Source: Bacteroidales bacterium
GTDB lineage: Bacteria; Bacteroidota; Bacteroidia; Bacteroidales; F082
Assembly: GCA_017530365.1 (NCBI GenBank)
Contig: JAFXMK010000001.1
Coordinates: 1 to 35,412, forward strand
Reading direction: 5' to 3'
DNA length: 35,412 bases
Shown: positions 16,023 through 23,212 of the stretch, piece after piece
How positions within the stretch are numbered: position 1 is the first letter of the stretch
Layout: each line of letters starts with the position of its first letter
The notes under the pieces: generated by a model
Database searches by the model: none
What the model saw: the letters and a program-made list of their open reading frames with translations, nothing else
What the model was told of the DNA's origin: nothing
Translations under genes and position numbers: made by a program

Positions 16023-16880
16023 ATGAAGATGGATGGAAGACGCGAGAGCGTCAACGTGGAAGACCGCCGCACCAAGAAGAATGTCGGCAAAGCCGCCGGC
16101 ATCGGTATTGGAGGCGTTGTGATTGCCATCTTGGCTTGGATCTTCGGTGGCCAGGCCCCGGACATCAGCTCGGTGGTGGAGACGGTGCAAAGCACCGCTT
16201 CATCCTATATCGACAGCAAGACCGAAGAGCAGATGGTCAAGTTCAGCAAGCAGGTGCTGGCCAGCACCGAAGACTTCTGGACCGAGGAGTTCCGAAAGAT
16301 GGGACGAGGCTACACCCCACCCAAGATGGTGCTCTACAGCTCCGACGTCAACACCGCCTGCGGCGACTTTACCGCCAAGACCGGACCTTTCTATTGCTCG
16401 GGCGATGCCACCGTCTATCTCGACCTTGCCTTCTTCATGGACCTCAACAAGAAACTGGGACGTAAGTCCGACTTCGCCCACGCTATGGTCATCGGCCATG
16501 AGGTGGGGCACCACGTCCAATATCTTTTGGGACAGATGGAGCCGCGACAAAAGATCAGGAACAGGTATGGCTCAGGATCTCTTCAAGACAACCACGCCAC
16601 CGTTCGGGTAGAGCTTCAAGCCGATTTCTATGCGGGCTTGTGGGCACATCACGAGAACGAGCGTTTCAAGTCACTCGAACCAGGCGATGTAGAAGAGGCA
16701 ATGGATGCCATCCTTACCTTTGGCGACGACTATATCCAAAAGAGCAGCAAAGGCTATGCTTCACCGGAGAGTTTCCGCCATGGCACCTCCGAACAGCGCA
16801 GCCGCTGGTTCAAGAAAGGATTGGAGACAGGGGATTTCCGACAGGGTGACACCCAGTCGGTAGCTTACGAAGCTTTGTAA
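16023..16880 (+). CDS. YpfJ-family neutral zinc metallopeptidase, copy 2
   Basis: 285 aa, a tandem paralogue of the preceding gene with the same order: MKMDGRRESVNVEDRR signature, one membrane span (about 28-45), HEVGHH (159-164) and ELQADFYAG. All catalytic residues visible in copy 1 are kept. The two differ mostly in the linker after the span and in surface loops, so this is an older duplication rather than an assembly artefact. It probably shares the promoter of copy 1. Its end is 7 nt from the end of the convergent lemA. Confidence 0.9.
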   Translation: MKMDGRRESVNVEDRRTKKNVGKAAGIGIGGVVIAILAWIFGGQAPDISSVVETVQSTASSYIDSKTEEQMVKFSKQVLASTEDFWTEEFRKMGRGYTPPKMVLYSSDVNTACGDFTAKTGPFYCSGDATVYLDLAFFMDLNKKLGRKSDFAHAMVIGHEVGHHVQYLLGQMEPRQKIRNRYGSGSLQDNHATVRVELQADFYAGLWAHHENERFKSLEPGDVEEAMDAILTFGDDYIQKSSKGYASPESFRHGTSEQRSRWFKKGLETGDFRQGDTQSVAYEAL

Positions 16881-16887
16881 AAAAACC

Positions 16888-17487
16888 TTACTCGTTGAAC
16901 AACTCCTTTACATTCGGAGCGTTCTCAGCGCCTTCTGAAGCCTCGAAATAAGGCATCTTCTCGAAGCTACCGAACTTGGCAATGATGTTGTTCGGGAAGC
17001 GACGGAGGTATTGGTTGAAGTCCCTCGCTTTCTCGTTGAAAACACGACGTGCATTGGAAATCTGGTTCTCGCAGCTCTCAATGCTCTCCTGAAGGTTCAG
17101 GTACAAGGTATTCGCCTTGAGATCGGGATACTGCTCCACGATGACATTGAGGTTGGCACGCATGGTATTCATGAGTTCATCCTGCACCTTCTGGTAGTTG
17201 GCCAGTTGCTGCTCATCGAGGTTCGACATGTCGATGGTTGTGGCTGTAGCCTTGGCGCGGGCTTCGACGATGTTCTTGAAAGCCTCACTCTCGTAATCGG
17301 AGTACTGCTTGGCAGTGGCGGCCACATTCGGGATCTGGTCCGCACGCTTCTGGTAAGCGGCTTGGATGTCGCCCACCGACTGTTCCACCGTCTCCTGCTT
17401 GGCAATGAGATTATTGTAAACACCAACGCCCCACCAGGCCAAGAGGCCGAGGAGCACTAAGATAAGAAGTAATCCACCTTTTTTCAT
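16888..17487 (-). CDS. LemA family protein
   Basis: 199 aa. A short N-terminal signal-anchor (KKGGLLLILVLLGLLAWWGVGVYNNL) is followed by a helical bundle with the LemA hallmarks: NNLIAKQETVEQSVGDIQAAYQKRADQIPN, TYLNLQESIE-type and 'NARRVFNEKARDFNQYLRRFPNNIIAKFG'. LemA proteins are membrane-anchored helical proteins of unclear function. The usual TPM-phosphatase (YgcG-like) partner is not adjacent here; instead the gene points at the metallopeptidase pair. Its 5' leader is a 7-8 bp tandem array and a -7 box follows at 17528-17521. Confidence 0.92.
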   Translation of the reverse strand: MKKGGLLLILVLLGLLAWWGVGVYNNLIAKQETVEQSVGDIQAAYQKRADQIPNVAATAKQYSDYESEAFKNIVEARAKATATTIDMSNLDEQQLANYQKVQDELMNTMRANLNVIVEQYPDLKANTLYLNLQESIESCENQISNARRVFNEKARDFNQYLRRFPNNIIAKFGSFEKMPYFEASEGAENAPNVKELFNE

Positions 17488-17518
17488 GATTTCAAGATTT
17501 AAGATTTAAAGATTTAAA
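17488..17518 (-). repeat. 7-8 bp tandem array in the lemA leader
   Basis: Plus strand units GATTTCAA, GATTTAA, GATTTAAA, GATTTAAA in tandem, starting at the base next to the lemA ATG. Confidence 0.75.
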
Positions 17519-17520
17519 GG

Positions 17521-17549
17521 CAAAGTTACGAGATTTTTTACTATCTTTG
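17521..17549. promoter_or_regulatory. back-to-back divergent promoters for lemA and ricT-like gene
   Basis: The minus strand has TAACTTTG at 17528-17521 (lemA) and the plus strand has TATCTTTG at 17542-17549 (ricT-like gene). Both match TAnnTTTG. The pair forms an inverted repeat GCAAAG...CTTTGC, so the two promoters overlap and could compete for RNA polymerase. Confidence 0.55.
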
Positions 17550-17580
17550 CAAGTTTATTAAAAACTTTAATTTGAATTCC

Positions 17581-18717
17581 ATGTCAGAAGAACAACAATA
17601 TACGCGCAAAACCACCGAATCGAAGCCCAGCTTGAAGGATCCTGTCTTCAACCGCGGCTGTTGCAAGATGCGCGGTGAATATGTATCAGGGTCGCCCGTC
17701 TTGAACCACAGCGGTTGCAAGATGCACGAATTCAACTGGTTGAAAGATTACGAAGGAAGCACTTCCGAAAGCAAGCCCTTGATCGCCGAGGTGCGTTTCA
17801 AGAACGACCACAAAGATTTCTTCACCTATCCCGAAGAACTCAACCTTCAAGAGGGCGAGCTCGTGGCTGTCGAAGCCGCCATCGGTCACGACATCGGCAT
17901 CGTGACACTGGTGGGCGAGCTGGCTGTGCGACAGATGAAACGCAAACGTTTCCGCACGCCACTGGAAGAGATGAAAAAAGTATATCGCAGGGCCAGGGCC
18001 AACGATGTGGAGAAATGGCTCTCCGCCATTGCCTTGGAGGACAACACCTTGTACCGCACCCGCACCATCGCCGAGAACCTCGGACTGGAGATGAAGCTAA
18101 ACGACATCGAGTACCAAGGCGACAAGACCAAGGCCATATTCTATTACACCGCCGACGGCCGTGTGGATTTCCGCGAGCTGATCAAGAAGCTGGCCGAGGA
18201 GTTCCACATCAGGGTGGAGATGCGTCAGATCGGTGTGCGTCAAGAGTCGGCTAAACTCGGCGGCATCGGTTCCTGCGGCAGAGAACTGTGCTGCGCCTCT
18301 TGGATCTCCGACTTCCAGTCGGTGACCACCAACGTGGCCAGGGTCCAGCAGCTCTCGCCCAACCCCCAAAAGCTGGCTGGACAGTGCGGCAAGCTGAAAT
18401 GCTGCCTGAATTACGAATACGACGCTTACGTAGAGGCCCTGAAAGCCTTCTCCGATCCTAACATCGTGCTGAAGTTCAAGAACGGCGACGCCATCCATCA
18501 GAAGAACGACGTCTTCAAAGGCATCATGTGGTATTCCTACACCACCGACAAGAGCAACATCATGGCCATCCCCGTCGATAAGGTGAAGGAGATCATCGCG
18601 AAGAACAAGAAAGGCGAGCTGCCTGAGAAGCTGGAGGACTACGCCGTCACCATGGAGCAGCACACCAACACCAATGAGGGGTACAATGAGGGGGATCTGA
18701 AGACGATGAGTGATTGA
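17581..18717 (+). CDS. ricT: PSP1-domain protein, RicT/YaaT-like
   Basis: 378 aa from the ATG at 17581; a TTG nine bases upstream is less likely. The PSP1 C-terminal domain covers about 95-290. Two Cys clusters are prominent, C232/C237/C238 (GRELCCAS) and C269/C274/C275 (GKLKCCLN), the pattern linked with Fe-S binding in RicT. In Bacillus RicT is part of the Y-complex that acts with RNase Y; whether that holds in Bacteroidota is unknown. An extra N-terminal Cys pair (NRGCCKM, NHSGCKM) forms a small internal duplication. The gene precedes gldH, an arrangement common in this phylum. Confidence 0.8.
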   Translation: MSEEQQYTRKTTESKPSLKDPVFNRGCCKMRGEYVSGSPVLNHSGCKMHEFNWLKDYEGSTSESKPLIAEVRFKNDHKDFFTYPEELNLQEGELVAVEAAIGHDIGIVTLVGELAVRQMKRKRFRTPLEEMKKVYRRARANDVEKWLSAIALEDNTLYRTRTIAENLGLEMKLNDIEYQGDKTKAIFYYTADGRVDFRELIKKLAEEFHIRVEMRQIGVRQESAKLGGIGSCGRELCCASWISDFQSVTTNVARVQQLSPNPQKLAGQCGKLKCCLNYEYDAYVEALKAFSDPNIVLKFKNGDAIHQKNDVFKGIMWYSYTTDKSNIMAIPVDKVKEIIAKNKKGELPEKLEDYAVTMEQHTNTNEGYNEGDLKTMSD

Positions 18718-18720
18718 GAT

Positions 18721-18755
18721 AGAAGACAGAAGAAAGAAAGAAGTAAGAAGATGAT
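18721..18755 (+). repeat. degenerate heptad repeat after the ricT-like gene
   Basis: Purine-rich units AGAAGAC, AGAAGAA, AGAAAGA, AGTAAGA, AGATGAT in tandem fill the junction before the gldH region. Confidence 0.65.
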
Positions 18756-18778
18756 TGAAGAGAGAAATAAAAAAAGGG

Positions 18779-18818
18779 TGGATTGCTTCGGTCGGGCCTC
18801 CCTCGCAATGACGATCCC
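18779..18818 (+). repeat. REP-like palindromic element overlapping the gldH start
   Basis: The sequence GGATTGCTTCG ... CTCGCAATGACGATCC forms an imperfect hairpin: GATTGC pairs with GCAAT(C), with a GC-rich loop between. Elements of the form GATTGCTTCG...CGCAATGACG are dispersed palindromic repeats I know from many bacterial genomes. The ATG inside it is the best start codon for gldH. Confidence 0.65.
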
Positions 18819-19260
18819 GATGATATTGCTCTTGCTATTGCTTACTGCTTGCGGTGGCAAGGGTTTCGAGCAGCGCGAGGTCATTCCAGAGGCAAAATGG
18901 GAAGTGGAGCATCGCATTCCTTTCGACGTGACGGTAAACGACACCTTGGGCATCTATGCCTTCGGGCTAAGCCTGAGGCATCTGGAGAACTACCGTTACA
19001 GCAACCTCTATGTGTTTCTGCACACCACCATGCCCAACGGCAACCTCACCCACGACACCATACAATGCCAGCTTGCCCTGCCTGACGGACGATGGATCGG
19101 TAAGAGCAGCGGCAGCATGCGCGACTTGCGCGTCACCTTGAACCCCAACCTGCGTTTCCCCTTGGAGGGAACCTATCATTTTGAAATAGAACAAGCCATG
19201 CGGGAGCCTGTGCTGAAAGGCATCTCCGACATCGGCCTCTTTGTCGAGAAGCAACCATAA
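18808..19260 (+). CDS. gldH: gliding motility lipoprotein GldH
   Basis: 150 aa from the ATG at 18808. This gives a compact lipoprotein signal (MTIPM, six Leu, TAC, lipobox Cys15). An upstream ATG at 18751 would add 19 charged residues encoded by the heptad array and the palindrome, which would weaken the signal. The mature part matches GldH: YRYSNLYVFLHTTMPNGN, DTIQCQLALPDGRWIGKSSGS and GTYHFEIEQAMREPVLKGISDIGLFVEK. GldH is an outer-membrane lipoprotein of the gliding/type IX secretion machinery, which fits the T9SS-sorted protein at 23213. Neighbours are the ricT-like gene and PBP1A, 9 nt away. Confidence 0.88.
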   Translation: MTIPMILLLLLLTACGGKGFEQREVIPEAKWEVEHRIPFDVTVNDTLGIYAFGLSLRHLENYRYSNLYVFLHTTMPNGNLTHDTIQCQLALPDGRWIGKSSGSMRDLRVTLNPNLRFPLEGTYHFEIEQAMREPVLKGISDIGLFVEKQP

Positions 19261-19269
19261 TACCCAGTC

Positions 19270-21534
19270 ATGCAAAAGCAAACCAAGAAAAAGAACACCA
19301 AAAACGACAGCAACAACGGCTCAAAAGCCGTGAGAGTGCTATGGTCCATCTTCGGAATCGGGCTGTTCCTCATCATATTGTTTTTCTTCTGTGTCGCCAA
19401 GGGCTTGTTCGGCACCATGCCGACCTTCGAAGAGCTGGAAAACCCCCAGACCAACCTGGCCACGCAGATCATCTCATGCGACGGCAAGGTGCTGGGCAGC
19501 TATTATGTGGAGAACCGCTCCAACGTCCGCTACAGCGACCTGTCGCCCTATCTCCCACAAGCTTTGATCAGCATCGAAGACGAGCGTTTCACACAGCACT
19601 CCGGCATCGACAGCAAGTCGTTGTTCCGTGTCGCCTTCGGCGTGCTCACGGGCAACAAGAAAGGCGGCGGCAGCACCATCACCCAGCAGCTGGCCAAGAA
19701 CCTCTTCCCCCGTGGGGAGAACCTCAGCACGGTGAAACTCGTCATCCGCAAGTTCCAGGAATGGATCACAGCCACCAAGCTGGAATACAACTATTCGAAG
19801 GAGGAGATCATCGCCATGTATCTCAACACCGTGGCTTTCGGACATAACGCCTTCGGTATCCGTTCAGCGGCCAAGACCTTCTTCGACAAGGACCCGAAGA
19901 ACCTGACCATCGAAGAGTCGGCGCTGATGGCCGGTGTGGTGAATGCCCCTACCCGCTTCAGTCCCATCCGTAACCCAGAGCTCTCGATGCAACGCCGCAA
20001 CTTGGTGTTGAGAAGCATGTGTAAGAACGGCTATATTACTGAGGCGGAGTGCGACTCCATCTCCCAGATCCCGATCGACATGTCGCATTTTGGCGTGATG
20101 GACCACACCAGCGGCCAAGCCACCTACTTCAGGGAACAACTGCGCAAGGAACTCACCGAGTGGGCCAACACCCACACTCGCCCCGACGGGAAGCCGTACA
20201 ACATCTACCGCGACGGTCTGAAGATCTACACCACCATCGACTCACGCATGCAGCGTTATGCCGAGGAGGCAGTGAAAGAATTCGTCGGAGGAAGCCTGCA
20301 ACCCAGCTTCTTCGAGCATTGGAAAGGCCACAAGAACGCCCCGTTCTCCCTGAAGAGTCCCGACCAGATCGACGAGTTGCTCGAGGCTTCCATGAAACGC
20401 AGCGACCGCTACCGCTCACTCAAGAAGCAAGGCTTATGCGAGGACTCAATCAAGGCGGAATTCAACAAGCCTGTGAGGATGGCCATTTTCTCCTGGGACG
20501 GCCCTATCGACACCGTCATGACGCCGATGGACTCTATCCGATACTACAAATGGTTCCTTCAAGCCAGCTTGGTCTCCATCGAGTCGCACACCGGCCATGT
20601 GAAGGCCTACGTCGGCGGCATCGACTACCGTTTCTTCAAATACGACCATGTGATGCAGGCGCAGCGTCAGGTGGGTTCCACCTTCAAGCCTTTCCTTTAT
20701 TCATTAGCCATGCAGGAAGGAGAATACACGCCTTGCACCAAGATACCCAACATCCCGTACAACATCCAGCTGGACAACGGCACTTTCTGGTCGCCCCGTA
20801 ACGGCGGTGGGGGCGGTGGTGAGATCACCTTGAAGACGGCTTTGGCCCAGTCCAACAACTGGATCTCGGCCTACCTGATGAACCGTTTCGGTCCCGAGGC
20901 GGTCATCTCCATGGCAAGGAGGATGGGTGTGGAGTCGCACATCGACCCGGTACCCGCCATCTGCCTCGGCGTCTGCGACCTCAAGCTGATGGAGATGGTC
21001 GGTGCCATGAGCACCTTTGCCAACCAAGGCGTCTATATCAAGCCCATGTTCATCACCAAGATCGAGGACAAGAACGGCAACGTCATCCAACGCTTCTCGG
21101 CCGAAGAGTCGGAAGCCATGAGCGAGGTGACTGCCTACAAGATGATTGAGTTGATGAAGGGCGTGGTGCAGAGCGGTACTGGCGGACGTATCCGTTTGGT
21201 GTATAAGCTCACCAACCCCATTGCTGGCAAGACCGGCACCACCCAGAACAACAGCGACGGTTGGTTCATGGGCATCACCCCCGACCTCACCACGGGCGTG
21301 TGGGTCGGTGCCGAGGACCGCAGCGTGCACTTCCGCAGCACCGCCTTGGGTCAAGGCTCACGCACCGCGTTGCCCATCTGGGCCATCTATATGCAGAAGG
21401 TCTATGCCGACCCGACCCTCAACGTCAGCAAGGGCAATTTCCCGAAGCCTACGGCGCCCGATGTCGATCTCAACTTCGACTGTGGCAAGGCAGAAGTCGA
21501 TTACGATGCCGTGGAATACATCGACGTGTTTTAA
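19270..21534 (+). CDS. class A penicillin-binding protein 1A
   Basis: 754 aa bifunctional peptidoglycan synthase. A cytoplasmic Lys/Asn-rich tail and one membrane span (about 25-47) precede the GT51 glycosyltransferase with EDERFTQHSG (catalytic Glu103), GGSTITQQLAKN (about 134), RKFQEW and KEEIIAMYLNTVAFG. The transpeptidase domain has the Ser-x-x-Lys motif STFK (Ser470), SNN (Ser528) and KTGT (Lys654). All catalytic elements are present. A linker between the two domains (about 345-400) is rich in charged residues. It polymerises lipid II and cross-links the chains. It lies between gldH and obgE in what looks like one operon. Confidence 0.95.
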   Translation: MQKQTKKKNTKNDSNNGSKAVRVLWSIFGIGLFLIILFFFCVAKGLFGTMPTFEELENPQTNLATQIISCDGKVLGSYYVENRSNVRYSDLSPYLPQALISIEDERFTQHSGIDSKSLFRVAFGVLTGNKKGGGSTITQQLAKNLFPRGENLSTVKLVIRKFQEWITATKLEYNYSKEEIIAMYLNTVAFGHNAFGIRSAAKTFFDKDPKNLTIEESALMAGVVNAPTRFSPIRNPELSMQRRNLVLRSMCKNGYITEAECDSISQIPIDMSHFGVMDHTSGQATYFREQLRKELTEWANTHTRPDGKPYNIYRDGLKIYTTIDSRMQRYAEEAVKEFVGGSLQPSFFEHWKGHKNAPFSLKSPDQIDELLEASMKRSDRYRSLKKQGLCEDSIKAEFNKPVRMAIFSWDGPIDTVMTPMDSIRYYKWFLQASLVSIESHTGHVKAYVGGIDYRFFKYDHVMQAQRQVGSTFKPFLYSLAMQEGEYTPCTKIPNIPYNIQLDNGTFWSPRNGGGGGGEITLKTALAQSNNWISAYLMNRFGPEAVISMARRMGVESHIDPVPAICLGVCDLKLMEMVGAMSTFANQGVYIKPMFITKIEDKNGNVIQRFSAEESEAMSEVTAYKMIELMKGVVQSGTGGRIRLVYKLTNPIAGKTGTTQNNSDGWFMGITPDLTTGVWVGAEDRSVHFRSTALGQGSRTALPIWAIYMQKVYADPTLNVSKGNFPKPTAPDVDLNFDCGKAEVDYDAVEYIDVF

Positions 21535-21546
21535 AAACAGATCATT

Positions 21547-22554
21547 ATGGCCAGTTCGAATTTCGTTGACTACGTGAAGATTTACTGCCGTTCCGGCAAA
21601 GGCGGTGCAGGTTCGCTGCATTTCCGCCGTGAGAAGTACATCCCAAAAGGCGGTCCTGACGGCGGCGATGGCGGTCGTGGCGGCAACATCATCTTGAGAG
21701 GCAATGCCCAGATGTGGACCCTGTTGCACCTTCGCTACACCAAGCACCTGATGGCCGGCGATGGCGTCCCAGGCGGCAGCAACCAGCTCACAGGCGCCTC
21801 CGGCAAGGACGTCTTCATCGACGTGCCGCTGGGCACGGTGGCCTACGAAGCCGAGACCCGCAAGCCTCTTGGCGAGATCACAGAGGACGGACAGACCATC
21901 GTGTTGCTCAAGGGTGGCCGCGGCGGCAAAGGCAACGCCTTCTTCAAGTCGGCCACCATGCAGGCACCCAAGTTCGCCCAGCCTGGCGAGCCCTCTCAAG
22001 AATGCTGGATCATCATGGAGCTGAAGCTGCTGGCCGATGTGGGCCTCGTGGGCTTCCCCAACGCCGGCAAATCAACCCTGCTGTCGGTCGTCTCTGCCGC
22101 CAGACCTGAGATCGCCGACTACCCCTTCACCACCTTGGTGCCCAACCTCGGCATCGTCGGCTACCGCGACCACCGCAGCTTCGTCATGGCCGACATCCCA
22201 GGCATCATCGAAGGGGCTGCCGAAGGCAAGGGACTGGGGATCAGGTTTTTAAGACATATCGAACGCAACTCCACCCTACTCTTCATGGTGCCTGCCAACA
22301 CTGAAGACGTGAAGAAAGAGTACGAAATCCTGCTCAACGAGCTGAAGAAATACAACCCAGAGCTCATGGACAAAGACCGCATCTTAGCCATCACCAAATG
22401 CGACCTGGTGGATGAGGATGCCATCAGAGACATCAAGAAGCATCTGCCGAAGAAGGTGCCGCATGTGTTCATCAGTTCGGTGGCCGGCAAGGGCATTGAC
22501 GAGTTGAAGGATCTGATTTGGCTGACGCTGAACAGAGAAGAGGAAGGGTTTTGA
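21547..22554 (+). CDS. obgE: Obg family GTPase
   Basis: 335 aa. The glycine-rich Obg fold (about 1-158) shows [29 protein letters not shown]-type loops. The G domain has G1 GFPNAGKST (169-177), switch [11 protein letters not shown] (about 217) and G4 TKCD (about 282; the NKxD motif with Thr). Length fits Bacteroidota Obg, which lacks the C-terminal extension of some Gram-positive versions. It binds the 50S subunit and acts in ribosome maturation and stress response. It follows PBP1A by 12 nt. Confidence 0.95.
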   Translation: MASSNFVDYVKIYCRSGKGGAGSLHFRREKYIPKGGPDGGDGGRGGNIILRGNAQMWTLLHLRYTKHLMAGDGVPGGSNQLTGASGKDVFIDVPLGTVAYEAETRKPLGEITEDGQTIVLLKGGRGGKGNAFFKSATMQAPKFAQPGEPSQECWIIMELKLLADVGLVGFPNAGKSTLLSVVSAARPEIADYPFTTLVPNLGIVGYRDHRSFVMADIPGIIEGAAEGKGLGIRFLRHIERNSTLLFMVPANTEDVKKEYEILLNELKKYNPELMDKDRILAITKCDLVDEDAIRDIKKHLPKKVPHVFISSVAGKGIDELKDLIWLTLNREEEGF

Positions 22555-22582
22555 GATAAAAGATAAAAGATAAGAGATAAAA
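22555..22582 (+). repeat. heptanucleotide tandem repeat GATAAAA x4
   Basis: GATAAAA, GATAAAA, GATAAGA, GATAAAA directly follow the obgE stop codon and fill the gap up to the TTG start of the next gene. Confidence 0.85.
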
Positions 22583-22583
22583 G

Positions 22584-23141
22584 TTGGAAGCCGTTGATTC
22601 TAGATTATTCCTTTTTCTCAACGGGCAACATGCCGGGTGGCTCGACACGGTGATGGTGTCCATCACTGAGATGTGGCCATGGATTCCCATTTACATCTTA
22701 TTGGCATACCTTGTCATCAAGCAGTATGGCAAGCGGAGTGTGTGGATCTTCTTGGCGGTGGGTCTTGTGATCTTGTGTTCCGACCAGCTCTCAGCCCATG
22801 TGTGCAAGCCTTTGTTCCATCGTTTGCGGCCTTGTTTCGATCCCGCGTTGGAGGGTATGGTGCATCTTCCCAAGGGCTTACCTGGGGGGCGTTATGGTTT
22901 CGTGTCGTCGCATGCTGCCAATACTTTTGCCGTGGCCACTTTTTTGACTGCGGCACTTCGCAAGAGCCATCGCAGCATCGGCTGGTGGCTGTTTGCCTGG
23001 GCGTTGATCTCCAGCTATAGCAGGATATATATCGGTGTGCATTATCCTGGCGACGTGCTTGCGGGTGCTGTGCTAGGGATATTGGTGGGGTTGATTATCT
23101 GGAAGCTGACAACCCTTTTGTTCAACAAAATGGCGATTTGA
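22584..23141 (+). CDS. PAP2-family membrane phosphatase
   Basis: 185 aa with about five to six spans. The PAP2 signature is complete: KPLFHRLRPC (motif 1, K-x6-RP), FVSSHAANTF (motif 2, SxSH-like, with the catalytic His) and SRIYIGVHYPGDV (motif 3, S-R-x5-H-x3-D). Such enzymes remove phosphates from lipid pyrophosphates such as undecaprenyl-PP or from phosphatidyl substrates at the membrane. The first possible start is TTG at 22584, since a stop codon lies 6 nt upstream in frame and the next Met is at residue 24, within the sequence VMVSITEM. The TTG start restores the expected short N-terminus ('RLFLFLNGQH'). It closes the plus-strand group and its substrate cannot be told. Confidence 0.85.
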   Translation: MEAVDSRLFLFLNGQHAGWLDTVMVSITEMWPWIPIYILLAYLVIKQYGKRSVWIFLAVGLVILCSDQLSAHVCKPLFHRLRPCFDPALEGMVHLPKGLPGGRYGFVSSHAANTFAVATFLTAALRKSHRSIGWWLFAWALISSYSRIYIGVHYPGDVLAGAVLGILVGLIIWKLTTLLFNKMAI

Positions 23142-23212
23142 ACAAAAAGTGCGGAAGAAAATAGGACAAAAAACCATGAATATTTGAATAATAGTTTGGA
23201 ATTTTCAAAAAA

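Noticed and set aside
16880-16890. Possible bidirectional terminator between the second metallopeptidase and lemA
   Set aside because: There is a run of A residues but no stem that I can find.
23142-23212. Promoter for the T9SS fibre gene
   Set aside because: ATAGTTTG and TTTG are present, but neither matches the -7 consensus with correct spacing, so no call was made.
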